Notes: generated by a model from the sequence alone, not told the origin. Numbered from the stretch's first letter, positions 12,301 through 23,113 are shown. The stretch is DNA of 64,000 nt from Manihot esculenta (GCF_001659605.2 NC_035170.2:17835856-17899855), one strand, 5' to 3'. Program-made: numbers and translations.

Positions 12301-13028
12301 TTAAAGATTGAAGATGGAATTTCTCCTGAAAATTTATTAACAGTTAGGAGAAAATACTTGAGATTTTTTAGTCTGCCAAGGGTGAACGGAATCCTCCCAC
12401 CAATAACATTGCCAGTTAGCTCAAGTCTCTCAAGAGATGACAAGTTCCCAAAACTAGAAGGGATTGTTCCTGATAGATTGTTACGATTTGCAGCAAAAAC
12501 CTGGAGCTGCAACAACGAGCCGAGGGAACTTGGGATTTCTCCTGCTACCTGGTTGTAACCAATATTGAAAGAAATGAGATTAGAACATGCAGATATATTG
12601 GAAGGTATTCTGCCACCAATGGAGTTATTGGACAAAATCAAAGTTTCCAGTCTGCGAAGATGGCCAATTTCTGAAGGGATTTCTTTGCTAAGGCTGTTAT
12701 TTTTCAGATCTAATACCCTTAAAAAGCTTAAATTTGCGATGCGGGGTGATATAGAACCTTCAAGTTTCAAAGAAAATAGCTCCAACTTGACAACCCGCTG
12801 ATGCCGACGGCCGCAAGTAATGCCTTGCCACTGGCAGAAATGAGTGCTAGAATTCCAAAGCTGTAAAACCCCAAAAGGGTCGTTGGTTATTTTCGCTTTG
12901 AAATGGAGAAGAGCTAGTTGATCAGTCTCATTTCCAGCTGCTGCTGCTGCAGCAGAGTTTGCAGAACATCGGACGCCAAAGAGACACACAAGGATGCAGA
13001 ACAAGGAGCAGGGGAGTGTTGAGCCCAT
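9374..13028 (-). CDS. LRR receptor-like serine/threonine kinase, LRR-XII (non-RD) class, two exons
   Basis: Exon 1 is 13028-10343 and exon 2 is 9714-9374, joined in frame across a GT-AG intron to give 1008 residues, the usual length for this class (similar to Arabidopsis At3g47570, EFR and rice XA21). A hydrophobic signal peptide (about 1-24) is followed by an LRR N-cap with a CxWxGITC motif, about 20 leucine-rich repeats to about residue 610, a transmembrane helix at about 653-674 and a kinase domain from about 695. Visible kinase residues are catalytic Lys735, HCD at 843-845 (Cys in place of Arg, hence non-RD), DFG at 863-865 and an APQE segment. The first glycine of the glycine-rich loop is Asn713. 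Such kinases usually act at the plasma membrane as pattern-recognition receptors in immunity; the ligand cannot be read from sequence. The ATG at 13028 begins the signal peptide, with a TATA-like box about 95 bp upstream. No disabling lesion was seen. Confidence 0.93.
9715..10342 (-). other. intron of the LRR receptor kinase gene
   Basis: A 628-bp, very AT-rich intron with donor CAAG|GTAAGTG at 10342 and acceptor CTGCAG|AATATGG ending at 9715. It splits a glutamate codon after the first base (phase 1) just after kinase subdomain VIII. This is the conserved intron position in LRR-XII kinases. Confidence 0.92.
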
Positions 13029-13118
13029 ATGTGAAAGGTTTAAAGTACATTCACAAGCAATTTGTGCTGTGTTCAGAGGTAAAAATTAGTCTTGAGGTTT
13101 GGAGGAACTTCAGTTGAC

Positions 13119-13128
13119 GTATATATAA
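13119..13128 (-). promoter_or_regulatory. TATA-box candidate of the LRR receptor kinase
   Basis: Minus-strand CTTATATATA about 95 bp upstream of the ATG. A TTGAC core lies next to it on the plus strand but is followed by G, so it is not a full W-box. Position and sequence suit a plant TATA element. Confidence 0.5.
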
Positions 13129-13439
13129 GCAAAAAATTATGAGATTCCTTGGCTTCTAGAAATTTCATAAAAGAATATATAGAATATCTCATAATTTACA
13201 CTCTTTGATTGAATTTTGATAAAACTGTTTGAAATTTCAAATAGATTTCGTATGAATTCAAGTGTTTATTTTAATATAATGCAGAATTCTAACAGAATTT
13301 CATATAATTTATGTTTGTTTGAATTTCAGAATTGAAATTAATTTATTATCAATCTCTAAATTATTTTTATAAAGTAGAATAGAACAACGTATATCCTTTC
13401 AAATGTATATAATTTTTTATTATAGAAAAAATTTTTATT

Positions 13440-13815
13440 CCCAATAAATTTATAAAGATAATTTATTATTTAATTTCTATGATATAAAAAAATTTATTAG
13501 TTCGTCCCTGAATTTTGAAAAATATATTAAACATCTATTTTAAAAAATCATCATTCGTTAATTTTATCTATTAAAACTTTTACTATGTTGTTCATATGAT
13601 ACGAAAAAAATTTATTAGTTAATAAAAATATATATTAATTAGTCATTTTACATTAGAAATATTTTAGATTTTTTTATAATATTTAACCATTAAAATTAAA
13701 AAAAGAGTTTAATTAATAATTTTTTTTAAATTTCAAAAATATTTTAGTGTATTGTATTAAATTGATAACTAATTAATGAGTTTTCAATATTATAGATATT
13801 ATATAGTACTTTTTT
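13440..13815. repeat. AT-rich palindromic MITE-like repeat, copy 2
   Basis: Starts with TTATTATTTAATTTCTATGA and ATTAGTTCGTCCCTGAATTT phrases. Ends with their mirror image (ATTAATGAGTTTTCAATATTA). The middle carries GTTAATTTTATCTATTAAAA and its complement. It has the same design as the repeat at 8977-9330. Boundaries are approximate. Confidence 0.5.
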
Positions 13816-15439
13816 TAATTTATAATAATTAACTATTAATGATAATAATAATTAATAAAAATGTAAACCCACTAATAATATATTAATAGAATCAAAATAA
13901 ATTATCATGATTTCAACATTATTTTTTTTAACTCTATAAAGAGTTTATTACATGATGCAAGATATTTTTTTATTTCATTCAACAGAGAATTTGAAGGTTT
14001 AAGGTACGTGTGGTTAGTTGTTTTGTAGCATTTATTATTTTTATTTAATATTTATGAATTCATATAAAAATTAATGTAATTATATATTAAAATAATTTTA
14101 ATTATTTATTTTTTAATAACCAATATTTTAAATTATTTGTTAATTTTTAGTTATTTACTAATTAATTAGTATAATAAATAATAATGGAAAGAAAAAAGTT
14201 TTGATATTAGCAGTTTAGTCACAAAATATTATTATATAAATTTTATGGAATTTATTTTAAATTTCATCAAAATTTATATTTTTCTATTTGGTATGAATTC
14301 AATGAATTTTTATAAAATTATGCATGAATTTATTTTTTAAAATTAAAATTTTTATAAATTTAAAAAATTAATTTTTATATTTTAAATAAAAAATTTAATA
14401 AAAAAAATTCAATTCAATTTAACTCAAATGAAAATTTTTTTTATTTCAAAAAGCCATGGTGCTCATATTTAGCTGCTAAGTACCTCTTCACTGGAAAAAA
14501 TGGGTTGACCGACCCAACTTTTAAATATTATTCATTTAGAAAGCTATTAATTGGTAGGTATATGAATTGGTTTTAGTTGTAACCAAGACTATTGATATTC
14601 TATTCAAGCACACAAAATTTGAAATTCAATTGAATTTTATAAAATTTTAGGAATTGGAATTAGATCAAACATTAATTATTTGAAGGTTGGGACTTTATTT
14701 ACATAATATTTTATTCAATTCTTCTATATAAAATTTTGCGAAATTCAATTAAATTCTTGATAGAATTCATTTAAAATGAATTTTATTGTATGGTATAGCA
14801 CAACTTAAAATATAAAATTAAATTAATATATTGTAGTTAGATATAAGAACATGGATAATTGGGAGAAAATTATTTGATAAGGGTATTTTACTCCTAGAAA
14901 TGTTATGTAAATTTTATGGAATTCTTTTCAAATTCCACTAAATTTAGAATTGTATTATAATTTCTCTTCTCTTTAAATAAATATATAAAATATAAAATTC
15001 AATTGAATTCCACAAACTAAATACTATATTATGAAATTATTGGAATACTAGACCAATAAGCCAAGATTCTGTGCGTACTTGTTCATTCATGTTTGATTTT
15101 TTTGGGTAAGTCAATTGACTCAATACAAGCTTGTCCATACACTCAATTTATGAATAATTTTCACACGCAATTTCTTAGCTTTAATTGTATTTTAATTTAA
15201 TCACACAAATTCAATTCCTTTCTTAAAACCTTTGCAATTTTAATTTAAACATTTTAGCACTCTCTTTTGCTTTTATTGTGAATTCCTGAGTTAATAAAAA
15301 TAAAATGCTTTTCTTTCCTCTTTATCTATCTTTCAATTTATTGTTTCTTCTTTTATTTTCTTTCCTAAAGCAAAGTACATAATAACAATTTTGTTCATTT
15401 CCTCAAAATAATAATAATAATAATTAATTAATTACAAAT

Positions 15440-15810
15440 AAAATTACTATCTTATATTATAATAAAATTTATTAATTAATCTTTTAATTTTAAAAAATAA
15501 ATTAAAACGTTTATAACATTTTAAAAAATATATTAGTTAGTCTCTATTAATTTTAACCGTTAAATATTTTATTATTTAGTTCTTATTATTTGAAAAAAAA
15601 TATTAGTTAGTCCCTCAAATTTATAAAAAAAATCTATTAATTACCCTCCCTCCGTATTAAAAATATTTTAGACTTTTTATTATATTTAACGGTTAAAATT
15701 AACTAAAAAATCAATCAATAAATCTTTTAAAGCATCATAGGTATTTTAATATATTTTTTAAAATAAAAAGATTAACTAATAGGCTTCTCAATATAATTGA
15801 GACTAAATAA
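15440..15810. repeat. AT-rich palindromic MITE-like repeat, copy 3
   Basis: The left side holds TCTTATATTATAATAAAATT, ATTAGTTAGTC and TTTTAACCGTTAAATATTTT. The right side holds the inverse phrases ACGGTTAAAATTAAC and GACTAAATAATAAATTTA. A second unit beginning near 15570 (TTAGTTCTTATTATTTG) suggests two copies nested or in tandem. Boundaries are approximate. Confidence 0.5.
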
Positions 15811-16574
15811 TAAATTTATAAAAATATAATTAAAATTAATAATATTTATAATAGTATTTAAAAAATGATAAATTATTATAATTTAGTTAATATTGAATAT
15901 TTATTTTATTTATTCTTAATATTTAATTTCATAAAAAATAGTGGAAAATAAAAGTTAAAAAATTTTAATACTATTTAAATGAGAAAAAAGTTTTATATTT
16001 AATAATTAAAATAATAAAATAATTTTTAGATACCATAAGTATAAATATCTTAACATCCATTAAATTATGATTTTGAAATTATAAGAGATAAAAAAAAAAA
16101 AAAAAAAGAGAGATAACTAATATTTTATTTGTACTAATTTAGAAATTTGATATACCGGTAGAAATAAATTAAATTTATAAAGGAATAAATCGATTCATAA
16201 ATTATGAAATATTATTTATAATTTAATTTATAAATAAATTTTTATCCGTTAGTGTGAACTTTATTTATAATTTTTTTAAATAAAAATAATTCGTTTATAT
16301 TATAAATAAATTTTAGTTTTCATTTATTTTTTTTATTTTTTTATAAACTCTCTTATTTATAAATTAAATTTTACATGTAAATAAACAATGACGCTAACTT
16401 TTTTAAAGTTTAAATTTATTTATTAAAAGAATTAATAAATTCGAGTTTGATTCATAAAATATTTAATTAACTCAAATTTAATTTGAATTCCACGAGATCA
16501 TTTTCAAATTCAATTAATAATTTAAATTTAAAAATAATTTTAAAATAAAATAAAATTAAAATATTTAAACTTTC

Positions 16575-16594
16575 TATATATATATATATATATA
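16575..16594. repeat. TA microsatellite
   Basis: A run of about 20 bp of alternating TA. Confidence 0.9.
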
Positions 16595-16649
16595 AATAAT
16601 GTATTAATGTTGAAGGGAGGAGAGATCTTTCTTTTTATAGAGAAGATTC

Positions 16650-17050
16650 TCTTATAATGTATTGATATAAAATTAAAATTAAATGAATATAAACATATAT
16701 ATAATTCATTTATAAAATTAAATCTATATAAATAGATTTACAAAACGAATATAAAATATATTTATAAAATTAAATTGACATAAATGACTGTTGATATAGA
16801 TATATAATCCATTTCTAAAATTAAACAAAACACAAAAGAATTTATAGACGGACATTTTATCCATTTATAAATTAATAGATATATAAATTAATTCATAAAA
16901 GAATATATAGTTTATTTATAAAATTAAATCAACATAAATAATTTCTTAAATGTATGTATAATATATTTATAAAATTTAATAGGTATGAATAGAAACAGAT
17001 CTATAATTTATTTATAAAATTAAATGAATGTAAATGGATTTATAAATAAA
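16650..17050. repeat. degenerate tandem array with ATTTATAAAATTAAAT core
   Basis: The core TTTATAAAATTAAAT, or a close variant, recurs about seven times at irregular 45-100-bp spacing (near 16,660, 16,705, 16,770, 16,815, 16,915, 16,965 and 17,015). Each is followed by ATAAATGG- or ATAAATA-like sequence. It looks like an old minisatellite with a unit of about 50-60 bp. Confidence 0.55.
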
Positions 17051-17289
17051 TATATTACCGCAATTATATATATTTCTCTTAAAAGGGATTTCATAATTGA
17101 ATAATTAAAATTTATTTTAAAAAATATGGACTATTATATTAAAATTTAAAGAGTTGAATTAAAAATTATTAAAATAAGTCATTGGGCTTTTTAATACAAG
17201 TAACAATAGCCTTTCCCTCTTCCTGTCTTGGGTTTAGTCTCTCGTCATAATTCTATTATTCTCATCTATCAGCATAATATGTATTATTT

Positions 17290-17665
17290 TTTTAAAAAAT
17301 TATTATTTAGTTATTGTGATACAGTAGCTTCAGTTTATTATTCAGTTTTAAAAAATATATTAAAATATTTTAAAATTTTAAAAGTTTTATTAATTAATTT
17401 TCATTAATTTTAACCATTTATGAAAATTTTAAAATATCCATAATATAAAGAAATTGATTAATAAATATTTTTATAAAATTAAGAGAATAATTAATTAATT
17501 TTTTAATATTATATAAATTATATAATAAAATATTTAATAATTAAAATTTATAAAAATTTATTAATATATTTATTAATATTTTAAAAATATTATAATATAA
17601 TTTTAAAATTAAAAAATTAACTAATAAATTTTTCATATTATAAAAGCTAAATAATAAAAAATTTT
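17290..17665. repeat. AT-rich palindromic MITE-like repeat, copy 4
   Basis: Left phrases TTATTATTTAGTTATTGTGA and TTTTAACCATTTATG are mirrored at the right by AATTAAAATTTATAA and TTATAAAAGCTAAATAATAA. It has the same design as the copies near 9.0, 13.4, 15.4 and 18.4 kb. Boundaries are approximate. Confidence 0.5.
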
Positions 17666-18013
17666 CTTATTTATAAACTTTATTTATACTCTACCGCCCA
17701 CCAACTTTAAATTTTACTTCTATTTAATACTTTTCGGTTATAAAAATAAAATTATGAAGGAAGTGATGAAAATGATAAAATTATATTATATTTTAATAAT
17801 CGTCTAAACAAGTTGAGATTCGATAATAAAATTTGGATAAAGTTTCAATAAATTTTAGAAATTTAATTAATTACATTAAAATTAAAACTTTATTATAATG
17901 CCAAAACAAAAAATGATTTGGCATATTTTTGTAGTTAGGAATAATTTTAATATAACACTTAATGATGTTTTGGTAATTTCTTAAATAATTAATAAAATGT
18001 TGGTGGAAGAATC

Positions 18014-18075
18014 TTATTGACTTTATCCAATAATGATGTTATTGACTTTATCCAATAATGATGTTATTGACTTTA
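18014..18075. repeat. 25-bp tandem repeat, about 2.5 copies
   Basis: Unit TTATTGACTTTATCCAATAA plus TGATG, present perfectly at 18014-18038 and 18039-18063 with a partial third copy to 18075. The perfect identity in otherwise decayed DNA points to recent slippage. Confidence 0.95.
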
Positions 18076-18349
18076 TGACATTGAAAAAATAAAGGTCGAA
18101 TTCGTGTACCTTGACCGTATCACATTGAAAAAATAGACTAATTTTCATCAAAACATCTAGAATTTTATTTTCATACCTAATCAGCATCAACTAATATTGA
18201 GACTTACCCTTTATTTGATATAATTTATTTTATAAAAAAAATTAAATAAATTCTTATAAGATTGTATATAAGTTAAATTTCTTTTAAAATATTCTTTTTT
18301 AAATTAAAAAAAATTTATTATTTCATTTTAAATAAAAAAATTGCTAACA

Positions 18350-18665
18350 AGAAAAAAAATTACTAATTAGTCTTTATATGATAAGAAAATTCATTAGTTG
18401 ATTTCTCTATTTGAAAAATATATTAAAATATTTTTAATATAGAAAAACTAACTAATAAACTTTTTAAAAATTTGAGAGACCAGCTAATGAGTTTTTCAAA
18501 ACTATAAGAACTGAATAGCAAAAGACCTAACGACTAAAATTAATAAAGAAATTAATTGGTAAACTTTTTAAAACATTAGAAAAGTTTTAATATATTTTTT
18601 AAAATTGAGTGACCAACTAATATTTTTTATATTATAAAAATAAAGTAGTAATTTTTCAAAAAAAA
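18350..18665. repeat. AT-rich palindromic MITE-like repeat, copy 5
   Basis: Contains inverted phrases TTAGTCTTTATATGATAAG against ATTATAAAAATAAAGTAG, and an inner pair around ACTAACTAATAAACTTTTT and GAGAGACCAGCTAATGAGTT. Two family members may overlap here. Confidence 0.5.
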
Positions 18666-18818
18666 TCAATTAAATTGAATTTTAGCGCAATCTCTTGATT
18701 TCAAATGAAGGAGGGAAAAGAGAGTGGAACTAGAATTACCAATTTGACTAAATAACTAAGAATTTTCATAGATATAAAAATAGAGTTTAAACATAGTTAG
18801 TGATAATGGTATAATTAA

Positions 18819-19190
18819 TGATGTAAATCGATATTAAAATATATTAAATTCAAGATTCAATAATTAAAATCACTTTAATTATTTATAATTCTTATAACTT
18901 CTAATACAGTGATAAAATTCTAATTATAATAGGATATTATCAATAACATAATATTATCCTTATTCTACTTTTTTTAGAATTTCATATCATATCTAAACTT
19001 TATCCAATACAGTATATAGAAAGCTCACAACCTCCATAATCAGGTACGCAATTCTCTCCAACAGTCAATTTTATAATTTACTCACCACACATGCTGATTT
19101 AAGCATTAAAGAGGTTGCCAGCCAACTCACCATGTGTTCTCTCTTATTTTACAGGTTTATACCCAAAGAATTATGATGTGAATAATATCA
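18819..19190 (+). repeat. 5' LTR of the small LTR element
   Basis: 372 bp. Shares with the second copy stretches such as CCAATACAGTATATAGAAAG, CTCTCCAACAGT and TTTTACAGGTTTATAC. The pair differ by roughly 15-20% by eye, so the insertion is old. Confidence 0.8.
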
Positions 19191-19211
19191 TTAGCGTTGT
19201 CTGTGAGAATC
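19191..19211 (+). other. primer-binding-site-like block
   Basis: TTAGCGTTGTCTGTGAGAAT starts directly at the LTR end. It is a decayed form of the GGCGCCGTCTGTGGGAA block found after the 5' LTR of many plant Tat-type elements. Confidence 0.6.
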
Positions 19212-19984
19212 AAAATAATAACTATGTATCTCCTTTATATTTTTTTATTATTTTAAGTAGATTGTGATCAAACAAGTAGATAGTTTATGATTTGTGATAT
19301 CCACCTGAATAAGTTTATCAATATAAGAAATCTGAGCTTTTGCGATAAAAATTTTCTATTGATGAAGGGTTTTTCTTTGTTGCAAAAAGCTTTTGCGACA
19401 GATTTACTCCTTTTTTTGGTATCCTCATCGCTAAATTCTCGCAACCAAAATTTGAGTCTATCGTTAAATCAACGATGAAATTATATTGTCGCATGATCTG
19501 TTGCTAAATGACATGAATAAATATTTTAACACAATGTTACTTTTAAATATCCTTTAAGCCCTCATTAAGCATGAAGGTCCATCAATATTCGTATTTTATT
19601 AAGTCTTTTCATTTTTTTAAAAAAAATACAAGATTTATCATCATGTTAATGGGTTAATAAGAGCACTTTATTGTAAAAAGAAAAAAAGAAAGAAAAATGA
19701 ACAGCTATTTTATTGCAAGATGGTGATATTTACACACATGAACCAAGTAACCCTATATGCCTAATAACCTACGGTAAGAAATGATTTTTTTTTTTTTTTT
19801 GCTTTTGTATTTAGTTTCTGCCTTTATTTAAACTTTGCATTAACTTTAGAACCACGTGTCATTATGGGTCATCTCATACAAATTCAATTTTTATAATTTT
19901 ATATTTTATAAAAGAAATAATTTTGCAAATAAGATTTAATAGGTTATGTCGCCTATAAAAGAGATACATAGCTTTAAAGTGATA

Positions 19985-20330
19985 GCACACTCCATATATT
20001 ATAAGAGCGCCCTTCCAGACAAACTATTGTCTACTTAAATAATGTAAGAGCGCCCTTTTAGATAAACTATTGTGCACGTAGACAATGTAAGAGCCCCCTA
20101 GACAATGTATGATTGCCATTCCAAGCAAACTATTGCCTATTTGTACAGGCAAGCTATTGGCCATTTAGACGACTAAGAGCACTCTTTCAGGCAAACTATT
20201 GCCCATTTAGGAGACTCAAAATGCCCTTTCAGGTGAATCATCGTCCACCTAGGCGACTTAGAGTTCCCCTTCAAGCGGCTTTCCATCCAATTCAGGCACT
20301 TTCAAATGCCCACTTAGGTAGCTTTCCGCC
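19985..20330 (+). repeat. tandem repeat block inside the small LTR element
   Basis: Repeated phrases CAGGCAAACTATTGCCCATT and GAGCGCCCTTCCAG-like spaced about 45-55 bp, six or more degenerate units. They create a 120-codon open frame at 20113-20475 whose peptide is itself repetitive (PFQANYCPFRRL-like units). That frame is a by-product of the repeat rather than a recognisable gene. Confidence 0.75.
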
Positions 20331-20595
20331 AACTTTAGGTGGCGATAAATCACTACTTATGTTTTGTGGAGGTAAGGATAGGCAATACTTGACTTTAATT
20401 TTCAGAGAAAAAATGTGCTTAAAACCTTTAAACAACTTGTCTAATTTCTTTTTTCAAAGATTTTGGCTCTCCTAAATTGTTTGATTTGCAAAAAAGTCTT
20501 TTAAAGTAATTCGAACTTTGAATGACTAAAGTGACGAAATCTAAAATGCATTTTTTGACATAGAACTTAAAGATCGATTACTGTAGGAGGACTAT

Positions 20596-20957
20596 TGATA
20601 TAGATCGATATTAAAATATATTAAATACGGGCCTCAGTATTCCAAATCACATCAATTATTCAGATATCCTATAACTCCTAATAGAGTGGTAAAATTTTAA
20701 TCACAACCATAATAGAATATTATCCTTATCCTATCTTATCTAAGATTCAATATCATATCCAAACTCTATCTAATACACTATATAAAGAGTTCACAAGCTC
20801 CATAATTAGGTACGCTATTCTCTCCAACAGTTAATTCCATAATTTACTTATCACACATATTGACTTAAATATTAGAAAAGTTGTCAAGCTAACCTACTCG
20901 GTGTTGTCATCTATTTTGCAGGATTATACTCGAAAAATTATAATGCGAACAATATCA
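20596..20957 (+). repeat. 3' LTR of the small LTR element
   Basis: 362 bp, the partner of 18819-19190, preceded by TGTAGGAGGACTAT as a weak polypurine tract. TATA-like CACTATATAAAG sits at about 20,770-20,782. Confidence 0.8.
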
Positions 20958-20962
20958 ATTAG

Positions 20963-21447
20963 TATAAAATGAAGTATTAGAATGTGTCTAAAAAATTACA
21001 TAAAATTACATACTATTTCAAAATTTTAAAAAATTTAAATAAAACTTTTACATATTTTGAAAATTAATTGGCAAATTACGCAAAATTCAAATATTTAGCT
21101 TAAGCCTAAAAAGATTTGACTTATTTTTATAATTAAGCCTTTAGGAAACAATGCAAATTGTGTTATTATTATTTTTTTATTAATATTTATAGAATAAAAA
21201 TTTTAATTTAATGATTTTAATTTTAGTAATGTACATGAAATTAAATTAATTTATTATAATTTATCCCATATCCCATCAATTAAATTTAATTAAAATAAAT
21301 ATTTCATTAATTAAACTTTTTCACTTTGCTTTTCTCTTCTCACACTTTTCCGCTAATTGGAATGATCAACCAACACCGCATCACTTCCATTTTCCTATAT
21401 CTCAAGATGTTTGCATAATAAAAAGTGCATTAAACAGTGAATTTTTT
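20963..21447. other. AT-rich DNA between two LTR elements
   Basis: No gene or repeat structure recognised. Its last five bases, TTTTT (21443-21447), are the left target duplication of the gypsy element. Confidence 0.6.
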
Positions 21448-21624
21448 TGTAATACCCGGCTAGACTCCAGTATCGGAATTCCTACCGTCCGGTGGAATCT
21501 CGGATGTCGGAAGCCTCTAGTAGGGTAAAACCATATTTTTATAAAATATTTTAATGTGTTTTATGTTTTAAGCATGAAAGAAAATGAGTTTTTGCATGAA
21601 AATAGCATTGGAGAAAAACTCAGG

Positions 21625-21785
21625 TTCGGCCGCCGAACCTCAAGTTCGGCCGCCGAACATGCATGCGTTGCGGGTGTACTTTAGGCCCCCGAAAGCATAA
21701 GTGAGGGAAGTCCAGGTTCGGCCGCCGAACCTCAAGTTCGGCCGCCAAACATGGCATGCATGCGGAGGCACATTCGGCCCCCGAA
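21625..21785. repeat. promoter-proximal block of TTCGGCCGCCGAA near-palindromes
   Basis: Copies at 21625-21637, 21645-21657 and 21717-21729, one-base variant at 21737-21749 and a CCC-centred variant at 21773-21785. All lie 20-180 bp upstream of the TATA box. Each contains GCCGCC, the core of the plant GCC-box bound by AP2/ERF factors; binding here is inference. Equivalent blocks occur in the other LTRs of the family. Confidence 0.85.
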
Positions 21786-21803
21786 CGTGGTCTGGCCAGC
21801 CAC

Positions 21804-21810
21804 TATAAAA
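21804..21810 (+). promoter_or_regulatory. TATA box of the gypsy 5' LTR
   Basis: CACTATAAAA, conserved at the same place in the other LTR copies (for example 29304-29310 and about 38,990). It is followed by a conserved CCCTTAGCCGAAAA stretch where transcription could start. This would make the R-U5 part about 1.9 kb long. Confidence 0.6.
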
Positions 21811-22325
21811 AGGTCCCTTAGCCGAAAACGGGCGAGCTTTTTCCCCATTTTCGGCCAAGGTGAGTCTCCGCCGCCCCTCACCCATCTTGGGCGTCTTTCC
21901 TCTAGATCTTTCAAGATTTTCATTTGTTTTAACTTTATTTTGAAGATTTGAGCATTTGAGCAAAGTTTTGGAGCTTGGAGGTTCAAGAACTCAAGCTCTC
22001 CCAACTTCGAGTTTAGGTCGTCTCTCTCTCGATCTTCAAGAGGTAAGAGCCGATCTTAAGCTCATTGCATGTTTAAAGTAAGTTTTAAGTAGATCTATAG
22101 GGTAGAATGCATGTTTAGGTTATGGTTATGTTTATGGGTATAAATGTATATTCATGAACAATGTGGATGCTTGATGTGTTGTAGATGGGGTTTATGATGG
22201 TTTGAAGCCCCTAGGGACATGTATGCTTGTGTTTGTGTGTTGTAGAATAGGTTTGATGCATGTTGGAAAGGTTTGGAGGCGAAATGTGCAAAGGGAGCCA
22301 AGTTTCTGCCCTTTGGCAGAAACCA

Positions 22326-22572
22326 GGTTCGGCAGCCGAAGGACTTTCGGCCGCCGAACATGGCTGGGGAGGCAGCCTTTCGGCTGCCGAAGCTTGCCCC
22401 CAAAAGGAGACTTTTGTCTCTGTCTGGCAGTTTCGGCCGTCGAAGGTGCCGCCGAACATGCATGAGTTTCGTCTCTGTCTGGGAGTTTCGGCCGCCAAAG
22501 GTGCCGCCGAACCTGCCTGACTTTCGGCTCTGGAGGGACTTTCGGCCGCCGAACCTGCCGCCGAAAGTGCCC
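22326..22572. repeat. leader block of TTCGGCNGCCGAA near-palindromes
   Basis: Around ten full or partial copies of TTCGGCCGCCGAA, TTCGGCAGCCGAA or GGTGCCGCCGAA, separated by 15-30 bp. In RNA each could pair with its neighbours. It causes overlapping long frames on both strands at 22152-22686. Confidence 0.8.
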
Positions 22573-22930
22573 TGTCCAGGCCTCCTTTGCATGTTTTTCT
22601 ATGGTTGTTTCATGATGTTTTAGGGGGTTTTTGGGGAGTAGTTTATAGTTATGTTCAGCTATGTTTGGTCCCTCATTTGAGTCCACCTGTGTAGGTTCGG
22701 ACCCGAGGAACCGAGGACCCCAGCAGTGAGTTCAGCTGCTTCGGTGTTGTCAGAGTCTGCCAGAGGTGAGTGGAACCAAACTTAATCTTTTAAATTGAGA
22801 AATTAAATGTTTTATCATGTTTCATGCATCATGATTATGCAATAGGGTGATTGCATTAGTTTTCACGAATATGCCGCATTGCATCGATTGTTGTTGATGT
22901 GGGTGAATGTTGGATGACCCAATTAGTCCA

Positions 22931-23113
22931 TGACAGGAAGACCAGGACCCCATTCTACGGCCTAACACAGAGTAAGGAAAGACCAGGACCCCATTCTACG
23001 GCCTAGCACGGTTATGGGACTCGAAGACCAGGAGCCCAGAGGAGGCCCTGGGACAATGGTAAGTAATGTATGTTATGACAGGAAGACCAGGACCCCATGC
23101 TACGGCCTGGCAC
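22931..23113. repeat. LTR minisatellite with AGACCAGGACCCCATTCTAC unit
   Basis: Three near-identical copies of GACCAGGACCCCATNCTACG followed by GCCTRRCACRG, plus a variant GACCAGGAGCCCAGAGGAGG. The same place in other LTRs of the family holds different units (CTACGGCTCTACGCCCCTGG, GTGGCCTGCACTACGCCCC, TGCCTGGCCCGGCCAGGTC), so this is a fast-changing spot. Confidence 0.8.

Larger units (their letters stand above)
13129..18818. other. AT-rich intergenic DNA with nested foldback repeats
   Basis: About 5.7 kb upstream of the kinase gene with no supportable gene. It is made of AT-rich imperfect palindromes (separate entries), GAATTC-rich stretches at about 13.2-13.4 and 14.2-15.1 kb that look like decayed inverted repeats, and short tandem repeats. 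The stop density is high in all frames. Confidence 0.7.
18819..20957 (+). mobile_element. small non-autonomous LTR retrotransposon (LARD/TRIM-like, Tat-type PBS)
   Basis: Two direct repeats of about 370 bp bound a 1.4-kb interior with no gag or pol. Both LTRs start TGATRTARATCGATATT and end AATATCA, that is TG...CA. The flanking 5-mers are ATTAA (18814-18818) and ATTAG (20958-20962), an imperfect target duplication consistent with age. Immediately after the first LTR is a block like the TTGGCGCCGTCTGTGGGAA primer-binding region of plant Tat-type elements. A GGAGGA purine stretch precedes the second LTR. The interior carries tandem repeats. It must depend on another element's proteins. Confidence 0.8.

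Noticed and set aside
10749..12801. Plus-strand frames of 70-137 codons opposite the receptor kinase.
   Set aside because: They are shadows of the LRR coding sequence in antisense.
13105..13120. TTGACG next to the kinase TATA box as a W-box.
   Set aside because: The WRKY site needs TTGACC or TTGACT; the following base is G.
20113..20475. A 120-codon frame within the small LTR element, considered as a novel peptide gene.
   Set aside because: The peptide repeats follow the DNA tandem repeat; no conserved domain and no start context.
22152..22686. Several overlapping long open frames on both strands with FGGRT/RRPKVPP repeats (also at 29.1-30.2, 33.4-34.0, 38.7-39.9, 59.9-60.3 and 62.7-63.9 kb).
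   Set aside because: They lie in LTR palindrome blocks. GC-rich palindromes lack stops on both strands, and the peptides are direct translations of the repeated motif.
22931..23113. Regularly spaced repeats that look CRISPR-like.
   Set aside because: Units are adjacent, diverge in length, sit in a plant LTR and have no spacers or cas genes; this is a minisatellite.
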